Part shown: piece after piece, positions 1-9,216 of the stretch
Position numbering within the stretch: the stretch's first letter is position 1
How the letters are laid out: each line of letters begins with the position of its first letter
NCBI GenBank assembly: GCA_937863415.1
Contig: CALMFC010000006.1
Span: 101,500 to 165,499, forward strand
DNA: 64,000 nucleotides
Reading direction: 5' to 3'
Source of the DNA: an uncultured bacterium
GTDB taxonomy: Bacteria; Patescibacteriota; Saccharimonadia; Saccharimonadales; Saccharimonadaceae
Made by a program: the position numbers and the translations under genes
Notes under the pieces: model-generated
The model's database searches: none
Told to the model about the DNA's origin: nothing
The model's input: only the letters and a program-made list of their open reading frames with translations

Positions 1-1
1 C

Positions 2-193
2 GGTGGTTATAGTAAAACCGAGAGCATTGGGTCATATGTCGGATTCGGTGGCGATACCACCGCTAAATATGTCATAATGGTACAGGTGTCAGGCAAAGAC
101 AGGGCACTGCAGGGTGCCAGAGATGCCCAGCCTATATTTACTGATATTTCTAACTGGATGATAGATTACTTAAAGCTCCAACCGAGAGGATAA
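2..193 (+). CDS. Penicillin-binding protein (FtsI/PBP2-like), C-terminal end only
   Basis: The reading frame is open from the window edge to TAA and encodes the last 63 residues of a protein. The stretch GSYVGFGG followed by KYVIMVQVSGK and a QPIFTDISNWMIDYL segment matches the end of class B penicillin-binding protein transpeptidase domains, where G-S-F-V-G-F-A/G is conserved after the KTG active-site motif. Such enzymes cross-link septal peptidoglycan outside the membrane. The stop is 2 nt before the mraY start, as expected in a dcw cluster. The catalytic SxxK and SxN motifs lie outside the window, so FtsI versus another class B PBP cannot be decided. Confidence 0.8.
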   Translation, partial: GGYSKTESIGSYVGFGGDTTAKYVIMVQVSGKDRALQGARDAQPIFTDISNWMIDYLKLQPRG

Positions 194-195
194 CT

Positions 196-1233
196 ATGAC
201 TACTACAGCACTAACCGATTTAACTGGTGAACTAAACTCGACATTCCTGCTGAGTGTGGGAGCGTTTTTGCTGGCAATGATTTTGACGCCTCTTTATACT
301 TTTTTGGCATATAAATATAAGTTTTGGAAAAAACAACGTACCACTACCACAACGGGCGAAAAACTAGAGGTCTTTAATAAATTGCACGCCGGTAAATTCA
401 AACGCAATATTCCGACTATGGCAGGAGTTATTTTTGTAACTGCTATTACTGTTGTAACCTTAGTATTTAACCTAGATAGGGGAGAGACTTGGTTACCGCT
501 CGCAGCGTTAGTTGGCGGCGCATTAGTTGGGTTGATCGATGACGTGATTAATGTAAGAGGGCACGGCGACGGCGTAGCGGGACTTAGGTCGAGTTTTAAG
601 TTTACGATGATTACGGCAATTGGAATCGGACTTGGTTGGTTTTTCTTCGTAAAACTTGGTATTAGCGCGGTTCATATCCCGTTCTTGGGTGATGTGGCTC
701 TGGGTTGGTTAATGATTCCGATTTTTGCATTCGTTGTTGTTGCCACTGGCAATGCGGTTAATATTAGCGATGGAATGGATGGATTAGCTGGGGGACTGAC
801 GGCAATTAGTTTTGGTGCCTTTGGAGTTATCGCACTTTTCCAAGGTCATTTGATACTAGCTGGATTTTGCTTTACGGTCGTGGGGGCGCTGCTTAGTTAT
901 CTGTGGTTTAATATTTATCCGGCTAGGTTCTTTATGGGAGACATCGGTAGCTTCGCCCTCGGAACTTCGCTTGGCGTGGTTGCTATGATGACTAATGCAA
1001 TATTTTTACTGCCAATAATTGGTATTGTTTTTGTCATCGAAGCGGGGTCAAGTTTGATTCAAATTACTAGTAAACGTTTGTTTAAAAAGAAGGTATTTAT
1101 TTCGGCTCCAATTCATCAACATTTTGAAGCAAGCGGTTGGCCTGAAACCAAAGTAACAATGCGGTTTTGGGTAATTGGCACAGTCGCAGCGTTCATCGGC
1201 GTGCTGTTGGCTCTGGCAGGGGGTCATATTTAG
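196..1233 (+). CDS. mraY: Phospho-N-acetylmuramoyl-pentapeptide transferase
   Basis: This integral membrane enzyme transfers phospho-MurNAc-pentapeptide from UDP to undecaprenyl phosphate, making lipid I. The 345 residues carry the family hallmarks: GLIDDV with the Asp pair at 115-116, NAVNISDGMDGL at 186-197, FMGD at 246-249 and PIHQHFE at 305-311, spread among about ten hydrophobic segments. Length is normal for MraY. The start follows an AGAGGA Shine-Dalgarno sequence. It lies between a penicillin-binding protein and ftsW with 1-2 nt gaps, so one dcw transcript is likely. Eukaryotic and WecA-type relatives lack the PIHQHFE motif, which supports MraY specifically. Confidence 0.96.
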   Translation: MTTTALTDLTGELNSTFLLSVGAFLLAMILTPLYTFLAYKYKFWKKQRTTTTTGEKLEVFNKLHAGKFKRNIPTMAGVIFVTAITVVTLVFNLDRGETWLPLAALVGGALVGLIDDVINVRGHGDGVAGLRSSFKFTMITAIGIGLGWFFFVKLGISAVHIPFLGDVALGWLMIPIFAFVVVATGNAVNISDGMDGLAGGLTAISFGAFGVIALFQGHLILAGFCFTVVGALLSYLWFNIYPARFFMGDIGSFALGTSLGVVAMMTNAIFLLPIIGIVFVIEAGSSLIQITSKRLFKKKVFISAPIHQHFEASGWPETKVTMRFWVIGTVAAFIGVLLALAGGHI

Positions 1234-1234
1234 C

Positions 1235-2551
1235 ATGAGCTTGGGTGGGCGCATTAAACAGGCTAGTGCTCAGTTAGCTAAACCCCTAAACAGCACCGAG
1301 TCAGTTGTTGTTAGAAGGCATCGGCCAGATTATTTGATTGTTCTATACATGGGGCTTTTGATGCTACTGGGCTTAATCATTATGTATGCAATTGGACCGC
1401 AGCGCGCAAATGTACTTAATAATGCGTATGGCAGTGACTATAGTGATTCATATTTTTTCATTAAACAAACGATTAGTTTGGTGCTAGCGCTAGCTGCATT
1501 TTGGGCAATGGCATATTTTCCGTACAAGTGGGTATTAAAGTACGCTGGTAAAATTTTGATCATTGCACTACTGGCTTGCGTTCTGCTGGCGATAGCTGGT
1601 TGGCTGGATTTAGGTATAGCTCAAAAATCATTAGGTGCCACCAGGTGGTTTAACTTGGGGCCACTTGGTAGTTTGCAGCCAGCGGAGTTTTTGAAGTTTG
1701 GAATTTTGGTATTTCTTGCTGGATTCTTTGGCATGAAGGCACGCCAGGGCAAGATTAACGACGTACAGGCAACTTTGATACCACTGGCTGTTTTAACGGC
1801 TATTTCAATGTTATTTATTATCATAATTCAAAAAGACATGGGAACCGGAATAGCGATTGCTGGAACTATTATTACAATGTTATTTGTTGCTGGCATTAAT
1901 AATCGCATGCTAATAATTGTTGCACTGGCGCTACTGGGTGTCGGAATTATATTTATTTTGATGGCGCCGCACCGCATCGACCGAATAGTCACTTACTTAA
2001 AGGGCGATTCAACTTCGGTAGATGATGCGGGGGCATATCACATTGAGCATGCCAAAATTGCTATCGGAACAGGCGGGTTATTTGGTGTTGGTATTGGTAA
2101 TAGTGTTCAAGCGACTGGATATTTACCAGAGGCGATAAATGACTCGGTGTTTGCGATCATGGGCGAGACCTTTGGATTTGTTGGTCTAGTCACTATTTTG
2201 GTACTATTTGTGGCGCTTATGATGAGACTACTCAAGCTAATGGACCACTTGGTTGAAATGAGACTAAAACTACTGGTGGCTGGGGTCTTTGGGTGGTTCG
2301 GGTCTCATGTTATTCTTAATGTAGCGGCGATGTTAGGGATATTTCCATTAACGGGTATCACTCTGCCGTTACTTAGTTTTGGCGGCACAAGTATGATATT
2401 TATTGCAGCTGCTCTTGGACTGGTATTTCAGCTTTCGAGGTTCACGGTGCATACATCAAGATTAAAGGAGGCGCATAATGAGAATTCTAGCAGTCGGCGG
2501 GGGGTCGGGCGGACACGTTACTCCGGTAGTCGCAGTTCTTCGAGAGCTTAG
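1235..2551 (+). CDS. ftsW: SEDS peptidoglycan glycosyltransferase FtsW/RodA family
   Basis: A multi-pass SEDS protein that polymerises lipid II glycan chains with a class B PBP. Conserved stretches include a KDMGTG-type segment, GIGNSVQATGYLPEA and LPLLSFGGTSM near the C terminus. The chosen ATG lies 1 nt after the mraY stop; a longer frame starting at 1175 would overlap mraY by 20 codons and is unlikely. The C-terminal tail, rich in Ser and Arg, overlaps murG by 74 nt, more than is usual in this cluster. Placement between mraY and murG favours FtsW over RodA. Confidence 0.93.
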   Translation: MSLGGRIKQASAQLAKPLNSTESVVVRRHRPDYLIVLYMGLLMLLGLIIMYAIGPQRANVLNNAYGSDYSDSYFFIKQTISLVLALAAFWAMAYFPYKWVLKYAGKILIIALLACVLLAIAGWLDLGIAQKSLGATRWFNLGPLGSLQPAEFLKFGILVFLAGFFGMKARQGKINDVQATLIPLAVLTAISMLFIIIIQKDMGTGIAIAGTIITMLFVAGINNRMLIIVALALLGVGIIFILMAPHRIDRIVTYLKGDSTSVDDAGAYHIEHAKIAIGTGGLFGVGIGNSVQATGYLPEAINDSVFAIMGETFGFVGLVTILVLFVALMMRLLKLMDHLVEMRLKLLVAGVFGWFGSHVILNVAAMLGIFPLTGITLPLLSFGGTSMIFIAAALGLVFQLSRFTVHTSRLKEAHNENSSSRRGVGRTRYSGSRSSSRA

Positions 2552-3629
2552 ACGAGCTCATCCTGATGCCGAGATTAGGTTCTGGTGTGACCGTAAATTC
2601 ACGCCGCAAGCTAAATCGATTATGTCGCCTCTTGACGACAATGTGCCAGTTCAGACTATATTCGCAGGTAAATTGAGACGATACCATCACCTGAGTGTGA
2701 TGCGCCAGCTTCTTTGGCCATCGTTAGTTGCGTCTAATATTCGCGATAGCTTTTTAGTTATCCTGGGAGCGATTCAGAGTATCTTTAAACTTATTATTTG
2801 GCGACCAGATGTCGTCTTTACTAAGGGTGGCTATGTTTGTTTACCGGTTGGATGGGCAGCCCATGTACTTAGGATTCCGCTAGCGATTCACGATTCTGAT
2901 GCTCATCCTGGTCTAACAAATCGTATCTTGAGCCGTTGGGCCTCAGCAATTGCTACCGGATCACCACTCAAATTTTATCCGTATCCAGCTGCGATTTCTA
3001 AATATGTCGGTATACCAATCTCGTCTGAATACCAAGAATTTAGCGCTAAGGAGAGGCTACAGGCTAAAAAACAGTGGTCGGTTGCTACCGACAAACCATT
3101 AATTGTAATTACTGGCGGAGGTTTGGGTGCCAAGCGAATTAACGACACGGTTGCTCTTTTATTAAAGGATTTACAAAAACTTGGGTCAGTTGTTTTGGTT
3201 GCGGGTGCGGCTCAGTACGATGAACTACGTGCTATTACACCCGAAAATAGTGAGGATTTTCAACTACATGCTTTTATATCCAGTGGCATGTCATCGCTCT
3301 TGGGGGCGGCAGACGTCGTAGTTACAAGGGCTGGGGCTACTACAATTTTGGAACTAGCGGCGCTTAAAAAACCGACAATCTTGATACCAAACGCTAAACT
3401 TACTGGTGGCCATCAGGTAAAAAATGCTGATGTATATAGCGAAAGCGGTGCAGTTGTGGTGGTTAACGAAGAAGAAATGATAGATAACCCTACGATTTTA
3501 ATCGATGCTATCAGTAGTGTTTTAAACGATAAATCAAAGGCAGATAAAATGAGCCAAGCTTTGGCAGAATTCGCTAGACCAAATGCAGCCAAAGACGTCG
3601 CTAGGATGATACTTGGGTTGGTAAAATAA
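2478..3629 (+). CDS. murG: UDP-GlcNAc:lipid I N-acetylglucosaminyltransferase
   Basis: Peripheral membrane GT28 enzyme that converts lipid I to lipid II on the cytoplasmic face. The N-terminal GGGSGGH loop at residues 7-13, the GGLGAKRIND donor-binding segment near residue 212, and TRAGATTILELAAL followed by GHQVKNAD near 280-310 are family signatures. The ATG is preceded by a strong AAAGGAGG Shine-Dalgarno, which supports this start even though it lies 74 nt inside the ftsW reading frame. The 383-residue length is slightly above the usual 350-360. Confidence 0.95.
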   Translation: MRILAVGGGSGGHVTPVVAVLRELRRAHPDAEIRFWCDRKFTPQAKSIMSPLDDNVPVQTIFAGKLRRYHHLSVMRQLLWPSLVASNIRDSFLVILGAIQSIFKLIIWRPDVVFTKGGYVCLPVGWAAHVLRIPLAIHDSDAHPGLTNRILSRWASAIATGSPLKFYPYPAAISKYVGIPISSEYQEFSAKERLQAKKQWSVATDKPLIVITGGGLGAKRINDTVALLLKDLQKLGSVVLVAGAAQYDELRAITPENSEDFQLHAFISSGMSSLLGAADVVVTRAGATTILELAALKKPTILIPNAKLTGGHQVKNADVYSESGAVVVVNEEEMIDNPTILIDAISSVLNDKSKADKMSQALAEFARPNAAKDVARMILGLVK

Positions 3630-3633
3630 CGAC

Positions 3634-4575
3634 ATGAAGTTGTTTCAGCGTAAAAAACAGTCTGAACTGCCACGTCGTAGGCGTACATCTGGTGATCGAA
3701 TTGCGTCCGATGAATCACAGGTTAGTAGCGATATCTTTCGGAGGAATCGCACACTAACAGGCACTACATCGAATCGACTTCATAGCAGTGGTTCTAGTTC
3801 TGACCTACGCTCTCCTAGGGTTAAAGCGCATAACTTAGCTTCTATGCGTCGCAAGGTGTTTGGAGTACTAGTTATTGTTATTCTGAGCGCCGGGCTGTTG
3901 TGGTGGCTAATAAACCAGTTTACAGCTATTCCAACGGTTATAGTGACAGATACTACCATTACAAAATCGATTAATACTGATAAATACGCTAAATCGATTC
4001 AAAACTATCTAGAAAGCAACCCACTTGGCCGCTTGCAGTTCTTACTGGATGATAAGTCGTTGTCGAATTTCGTATCAGCTGATCTTAGTGAGGTAGCAGG
4101 TGTCGAACAAAGAGGGGCATCGGGTATTGGACAGACAGACTTTGCGGTTACAATGCGTAAACCAGTTGCCGGCTGGTCTATTGGCGACAAACAATACTAC
4201 GTTGATGCTAGTGGCGTGCCGTTTGAAATTAATTACTACGATAAGCCGAAGGTTCAAATTATTGATGAGAGTGGAATTGCACTTAATGAAGGTGTTGCTA
4301 TTGCCAGCAATAGGTTCCTTAGTTTTGTCGGTAGGGTAGTTGCCTTGTCGAGTAGTAGTGGCTACACTGTAACCGAGGCAATACTACCAGCGGGCACAAC
4401 TAGGCAGCTAGAGGTCAGACTTCAAGGTGTTGGACCTCTGGTAAAATTATCGATTGACAGGCCAGTTGCGGAGCAGGTAGAGGATATGAGTAGGGCAGTG
4501 CAGTACTTCAAAGACCACGGGCAATCGCCACAGTATATTGATGTTCGAGTTAGTGGCAAAGCATTTTACCGATAA
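3634..4575 (+). CDS. ftsQ: FtsQ/DivIB-like division protein
   Basis: The 313 residues begin with about 65 basic, Ser-rich cytoplasmic residues, then one transmembrane helix at about 71-91 (VFGVLVIVILSAGLLWWLI), then an extracytoplasmic domain. This bitopic layout and the location directly after murG match FtsQ/DivIB, which links divisome components in the envelope. Sequence similarity to typical FtsQ is weak by eye: there is no clear POTRA signature, so the call rests on topology and synteny. It starts 4 nt after the murG stop. It is the last + strand gene of the block; ftsA and ftsZ do not follow. Confidence 0.68.
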   Translation: MKLFQRKKQSELPRRRRTSGDRIASDESQVSSDIFRRNRTLTGTTSNRLHSSGSSSDLRSPRVKAHNLASMRRKVFGVLVIVILSAGLLWWLINQFTAIPTVIVTDTTITKSINTDKYAKSIQNYLESNPLGRLQFLLDDKSLSNFVSADLSEVAGVEQRGASGIGQTDFAVTMRKPVAGWSIGDKQYYVDASGVPFEINYYDKPKVQIIDESGIALNEGVAIASNRFLSFVGRVVALSSSSGYTVTEAILPAGTTRQLEVRLQGVGPLVKLSIDRPVAEQVEDMSRAVQYFKDHGQSPQYIDVRVSGKAFYR

Positions 4576-4625
4576 TAAAATTAATCACCGCCGTAAACCG
4601 TTGCGAGAGTAGTACATCTCTGCTC

Positions 4626-4643
4626 TGTTCTATATTTGTTCTA
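4626..4643 (+). repeat. TGTTCTA direct repeat pair, 11-nt period
   Basis: TGTTCTA occurs at 4626 and 4637, exactly 11 nt apart, which is about one helical turn. The same arrangement recurs at 5230, and a single inverted copy (TAGAACA) lies at 4717. The spacing suggests a protein-binding iteron, but no binding protein is known. Confidence 0.5.
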
Positions 4644-4789
4644 TTTCTTGATCAATATAAATATAGAAAAAAACTATATTAAAATATTATTTCAAGAAAA
4701 AGCAAATAGGGCGTACTAGAACAAGAGTAGTAGTGCGTGAAAACAAATCCTGGATTTTGCAAATAGTAACAACAAAGATCACACGGGAT

Positions 4790-4798
4790 TGTGGATAA
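4790..4798 (-). promoter_or_regulatory. Perfect DnaA-box 9-mer
   Basis: TGTGGATAA on the + strand reads TTATCCACA on the - strand, the consensus DnaA box. It is isolated: no second consensus box was seen in the surrounding 700 nt, so it may be fortuitous. Confidence 0.4.
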
Positions 4799-5229
4799 AC
4801 AGACGATGCACAATTAACAATGGTTAGTATTGATTTCATTAGTTAGCAAAGTTAGGTGTATAGCATTTATAAATAAAAATAAAAAGCGATACACACATGC
4901 GACGAGGCTAATACTAGCACTACTACCCTTAGCAGAGTAAATAGTGGTTATTAATAGACGACCCAATAGTCATCTATTGTATATATAAACAATGTCGTAA
5001 AAGATATATTTGGCGACGTAAGATATAACTATGATTTCTATACTACAACTCATCCCCCGCGCATGTTATATTCTGGAATTTTGCTTTTATGTGTCTTGGT
5101 CCTAAATTAATTTTATTTACTGCACCCTATTTCATTTGTTTGTCCTGGTTTTTATATACGTTTGATTAGTACTTCGTGATTCATTGATCGTTATGCGAAT
5201 CCGTACAATTTAAAACCGCATATTTCACA

Positions 5230-5247
5230 TGTTCTATTTTTGTTCTA
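5230..5247 (+). repeat. Second TGTTCTA direct repeat pair, 11-nt period
   Basis: TGTTCTA at 5230 and 5241 repeats the 11-nt arrangement seen at 4626. The two pairs sit near opposite ends of the gene-free stretch. Confidence 0.5.
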
Positions 5248-5264
5248 CATTGTTTTGTATTCAC

Positions 5265-7940
5265 TTAGTGCTTAACGGTTAATGTGCCGCTTGGCGAATC
5301 TTCTTTGTCGGTTTCCTTACTAGCATCAGGCGTGGCTGCTTTACGCTTGCGTGTTCGAGTTCGCTTACGTTTTGGCTTTGGTGTATCCTCGCTGTCAACA
5401 GAGGTGGTAACAGGGGTAGGGAGGTTACTACTCTGCCCTGCTGACTGAACTGCCGCGTCGCCGACTGGTTGAATGCCAACTGGCCACTGTTTGGCTTGGG
5501 CTTTTGATTGAGGGCGCTTTTGCAGGTGTTCAGGTGGCTTGATAGCGCTAGCGATCTCTTCTTCGATAGCAGCGCGGGTGCGGCTGTAGTTGCGCCTGGT
5601 GTTCTCGATGATTCTACCAGAGTTGTCTATCTGTGGAGGCGGTAACGTTAAAGTGGTGGCACTAAACGCCGGCGCCTTTTCACCGCCAATAACCATATTA
5701 ATGATGAAGTGGCGGTTATGCATTTGTAGCAGGTCGGTTGCTTCAAACTGTGGTTCAAACTGTTTGGCTAGAATTGGGGCGTCATCAGCCGAGACGCGGA
5801 ATGATATCATAGTGCCGACGTTGCCAAACACGGCATCTCGTACGGTGTCGGTCATTTGACTGATGTATTGGTTAGCCACCGTCAGATTCAAGCCGTATTT
5901 ACGGGCCTCAGATAGGATTGTTGCGAACGAATCAGTCGCAAAGTTTTGGAATTCATCAACGTATAAATAAAACGGACGCCTGTCTTCGATTCGCTCTATG
6001 TCGCTACGACTCATCGACGCTAGTTGGATTTTGGTCACCATAAAGGCACCTAGGATCGCGGCGTTATCCTCACCTATCAAGCCCTTAGACAGGTTAACTA
6101 TCAGGATTTTACCTTCGTCCATGATTTTACGAATATTAAATGTCGATTTTGGTTGGCCGACAATGTTACGAATGATTGGATTAGCTGTAAATGCACCAAC
6201 TTTGTTTAGGACTGGTGCGATTGCTTCAGACACAAACTTGTCGTTCCAGCTAGCGAACTCGACCTTCCAAAAGTTTAATACCACCGTGTCTTGGCTGTAG
6301 TCTAGTGTTTCTTGACGGAATTTTTTGTCGGTTAGCATGCGTGTAATATCAAGCATTGTGGTTGACGGCCTATCGAGTAGTGCCAGAATTGTATAGCGCA
6401 AAATATATTCCAGCCTAGGGCCCCACGACTCTCCAAACATACGTTTCAAGACTCCAATAACCTCTGAGCTAATGTTGGTTTTTTGGCTGGGATCGGTAAC
6501 TTCGAGGGGGTTAAATCCTAGCGGGAAGGCTGTGTCGGCAGGGTTAAAGTACACTACATCGTCTAGGCGACTACCTGGAATAAAGCGCATATTATTAACA
6601 GCAAAATCTCCGTGCGGGTCGATAATGGCATAGCCATGGCCGTGATAGATGTCGCTAAGCGCGAATAGCTCTAGCGTTCCAGACTTACCTGCTCCGGTTT
6701 GACCGATTATATAAACATGGCGCGAGCGGTCTGAGCGTAACATTCCAAATTGATGATTAATACCGCGGAAATTAGTTAACCCAAAAGCGCTGATGTTTTC
6801 GTCAATCGCCATATCGCCAGTGATGATTGGTAGTTTAGCTGGTGGTTCGGCAGTTTTGCTGCTGGCCCAGACGATATTAGGGGTTTCGACATTGGTATGT
6901 GGCAAGTGAAATACGCTGGCAAGCTCTTCGATGTTTAGTATGTATCCCCCACTTTTAAACGAACGGTTGCGATAATTAGCCAAGTCTTCTTTTTTGAAGC
7001 TAGCTTTACTCATTTTGAATCCGTTTAGGTTGGTGCTATTGAATTGTTTGAATGTACCGACAATTGCCTGCATTTGTAACCTAGCATTAGAGGTACTTTC
7101 ACCGAGGTAAGCCAGGCGTATTTTAACCTGATAACCTAGTTTATTGGCTTTGGTAGCAGCTTCATTAATACGAGTCTTGTCACGATCAGAAATGTCCTTG
7201 ACGACAGTGGTGGTAGTTTTGCCATCTGCTGGCGGTTTCCATAGGGCTTCAAACAGCCCGCCCATCCACTCTAGTCCTGAATTGCTGACGCTTGTTGATT
7301 TACCGCGCTTGACGCCGGCTGCCCATTTTTCGGACGATTTGTGCCAGTCGTCGGCGATTGGTTTAACTAAAATTTGCACCCACAACTCTTCGCCAGTTGA
7401 CTCAAGTTTAGCGAGTGTCCCGGTAATTCCAGCCAGGGGGTCAACCTCGAAGCTTTGAAAGGTCTTGATTGGCAACATTTCATTATCAGTAAGGGTTATT
7501 TCTGAGGTGTAGATGACGCTATGGTCGCGTTCGTGAGCAACATAATCCTCGTCAGCTTCGCGAATTTGAACAGATGGATACTGGGCGTAAATTTGCCCCT
7601 CGACGAAGCTACGTAGTGTTCTCGGTACCCAGACATAAAAACGGATCTGGCCATTAACAGATGCAATTTCAAAACTTAGGTGTTCTTGCCTGCCATCACT
7701 TAATTTAAGTTCGCTTTTGTTGCGGAGTATTCCGTGCAGGCTAGCAAAAAGCTGTTCGGCGGCTAGTTCTTTTTTGTCATTTGCGCGTGGAATTTCAAGT
7801 ATTAACAGATCACTTTCAGGTTCAAGGCTGTTATCTAGACGCTTATAATTGCGCCAGGTCAAGAATCCGAGGATTGCTACGACGGGCAACCAAACATACC
7901 ATTGCAATAGAAAGTTGAAAACTGATGATAAAATGCCCAT
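5265..7940 (-). CDS. Membrane-anchored TraD/VirD4-like (HerA/FtsK superfamily) ATPase
   Basis: An 891-residue protein with a short hydrophobic segment at about 12-28, a long N-terminal domain of unknown function, and a RecA-like motor. Walker A is GQTGAGKS at 413-420, and Walker B is FYLYVDEFQNF around residue 650. The NPADTAFPLGFNPLE segment after the P-loop and the C-terminal motor resemble the TraD/TraG/VirD4 coupling-protein group. A highly basic tail (KPKRKRTRTRKRK) follows near 860. In conjugation such motors pump DNA through a membrane channel. Here no relaxase or mating-pair genes are nearby, so DNA uptake or segregation roles are equally possible. The start has an AAAGGT Shine-Dalgarno. 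The sigma4/HARE-HTH gene lies 42 nt upstream. Confidence 0.85.
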   Translation of the reverse strand: MGILSSVFNFLLQWYVWLPVVAILGFLTWRNYKRLDNSLEPESDLLILEIPRANDKKELAAEQLFASLHGILRNKSELKLSDGRQEHLSFEIASVNGQIRFYVWVPRTLRSFVEGQIYAQYPSVQIREADEDYVAHERDHSVIYTSEITLTDNEMLPIKTFQSFEVDPLAGITGTLAKLESTGEELWVQILVKPIADDWHKSSEKWAAGVKRGKSTSVSNSGLEWMGGLFEALWKPPADGKTTTTVVKDISDRDKTRINEAATKANKLGYQVKIRLAYLGESTSNARLQMQAIVGTFKQFNSTNLNGFKMSKASFKKEDLANYRNRSFKSGGYILNIEELASVFHLPHTNVETPNIVWASSKTAEPPAKLPIITGDMAIDENISAFGLTNFRGINHQFGMLRSDRSRHVYIIGQTGAGKSGTLELFALSDIYHGHGYAIIDPHGDFAVNNMRFIPGSRLDDVVYFNPADTAFPLGFNPLEVTDPSQKTNISSEVIGVLKRMFGESWGPRLEYILRYTILALLDRPSTTMLDITRMLTDKKFRQETLDYSQDTVVLNFWKVEFASWNDKFVSEAIAPVLNKVGAFTANPIIRNIVGQPKSTFNIRKIMDEGKILIVNLSKGLIGEDNAAILGAFMVTKIQLASMSRSDIERIEDRRPFYLYVDEFQNFATDSFATILSEARKYGLNLTVANQYISQMTDTVRDAVFGNVGTMISFRVSADDAPILAKQFEPQFEATDLLQMHNRHFIINMVIGGEKAPAFSATTLTLPPPQIDNSGRIIENTRRNYSRTRAAIEEEIASAIKPPEHLQKRPQSKAQAKQWPVGIQPVGDAAVQSAGQSSNLPTPVTTSVDSEDTPKPKRKRTRTRKRKAATPDASKETDKEDSPSGTLTVKH

Positions 7941-7982
7941 AATTACCTTTTTATTGTCTCATCCAAGAGACTACTTGGCAAC

Positions 7983-9041
7983 TTATGCCTTAACTTCTGG
8001 CGCCAGTGTATAGGTTGCTTTGGCAACACGTTTAAATTCTGATTTGCTTTGAAGGTTCAACAGAATAGTTGTTTCTTTAACGTGGCGGCTTTTTAGAACA
8101 CGTTTGACGATTTCGTCGCGGTGCAAGGGTTCAGCTGATTTGCGGAGTACGTCGGCGATAATATCAGCAACAGTACCCTTACTAAAGCCCCAGGTGTCTA
8201 GCGCATAGATGCCGCGACCAATTAATACGAAGCGCTTGTCTTTGATTAATTCGTTGTGGATTGCCTGGGTTGTGACGTCTTTACGCTTGAAGCTACTGTC
8301 TTTGATTGATTTAGCAATCGCAGAAAAGTGCATTGGTTTGCCGTTTTCTTCTAAAATGACGAAGATTTTGTCACGAATATTTTTGGGATTGACGGTTGGC
8401 CATTTAACTAGGCCCCAGTTTTCTTTGAGGTGAGCAAGTAACTTAGAAACGGTAGCGAGGGCACGGACATAGTTAGGGTGCTCATAGTTTAGCTGTGTAT
8501 GTAGCTCTTCGATGGTGATTGGTTGACCGTGTTTTTTGATGGCAGCGACAATTGCGTCAACTTCTTGGCGAATTTTCTTTTCGTCGCCATATTCACGGAT
8601 ACCTACGCTGTGGTGGTAGTTATCGTTTTCGTTAATAACAGTAAGCCCCGGCGCCAGCTCTGAGATAAATGCAACATGAGATCGTTCGCGTTGGTCACTA
8701 GTTCGGCCTAGTAAGCTGTCGGTTAGGTCAGAGACGCGAGCGATGCGTCCCATCTCGGTTAGTTCACGAATAATAGATTTTTCGAGTGCCAGGACAGCAT
8801 CAGCTTTGCCGTCTTGGGCGGCTGTACGAAGACGTGACAAAATAGCTTTTTCAAGCTGTCGTACACGTTCACGGGTAATACCAAGCAACTCCCCTATTTG
8901 TTCTAGGGTTTCACGGCGGTCGTATAGTCCGAAACGGCGTGTAATAATCTCGCGTTCGCGCTCTTGGTCAATCACAGCCAAAATGTCGTTTACGCCAGCT
9001 TTAAGGTCGATTTTTTGTTCTGATGCTACTGTCTCGCTCAT
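7983..9041 (-). CDS. Sigma-70 region 4 plus HARE-HTH (RpoE-delta-like) regulator
   Basis: The N terminus carries a sigma region 4 helix-turn-helix (RRFGLYDRRETLEQIGELLG then ITRERVRQLEK, about residues 30-75). It is followed by winged-helix modules, including a HARE-HTH-like one (MHFSAIAKSIKD) in the second half. There is no sigma region 2, so it cannot act as a complete sigma factor and probably modulates RNA polymerase or binds DNA. The ATG at 9041 is preferred over the longer TTG frame from 9068 because an AGAGAGAAAG purine-rich stretch precedes it. It is likely co-transcribed with the TraD-like ATPase downstream. Confidence 0.85.
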   Translation of the reverse strand: MSETVASEQKIDLKAGVNDILAVIDQEREREIITRRFGLYDRRETLEQIGELLGITRERVRQLEKAILSRLRTAAQDGKADAVLALEKSIIRELTEMGRIARVSDLTDSLLGRTSDQRERSHVAFISELAPGLTVINENDNYHHSVGIREYGDEKKIRQEVDAIVAAIKKHGQPITIEELHTQLNYEHPNYVRALATVSKLLAHLKENWGLVKWPTVNPKNIRDKIFVILEENGKPMHFSAIAKSIKDSSFKRKDVTTQAIHNELIKDKRFVLIGRGIYALDTWGFSKGTVADIIADVLRKSAEPLHRDEIVKRVLKSRHVKETTILLNLQSKSEFKRVAKATYTLAPEVKA

Positions 9042-9216
9042 TAATCTGTTCTTTCTCTCTGCCACCAAAGAGGAGTGTTTTTTATATATCTAACTTAGAT
9101 TATAAAAGATTATTTTGTTAATGTCAAACACTTTGTGTACTGAACTCATTATACCATGAAGTAGACGCTCTATGTAAATAGTGTTATGAGTTTATTAGTA
9201 GCAATTTTAGGTTGTT

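Larger units (their letters stand above)
4576..5264. other. AT-rich gene-free region at a strand switch
   Basis: About 690 nt without a credible gene separate the + strand dcw genes from a long run of - strand genes. The stretch is clearly AT-richer than its flanks. It contains five copies of TGTTCTA (four direct, one inverted), one perfect DnaA-box 9-mer, and small palindromes such as CAATAG-TCAT-CTATTG near 4964. Gene polarity converges here, which for co-oriented replication fits a terminus better than an origin, but neither is shown. No long hairpin plus T-tract terminator is obvious. Confidence 0.6.

Noticed and set aside
4576..5264. Chromosomal origin (oriC)
   Set aside because: Only one consensus DnaA box is present, no dnaA or dnaN is adjacent, and gene polarity converges rather than diverges.
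9041..9093. Longer N terminus of the sigma4/HARE-HTH protein from TTG 9068
   Set aside because: No Shine-Dalgarno precedes TTG, while the ATG at 9041 has a purine-rich upstream stretch and the domain begins well after it.
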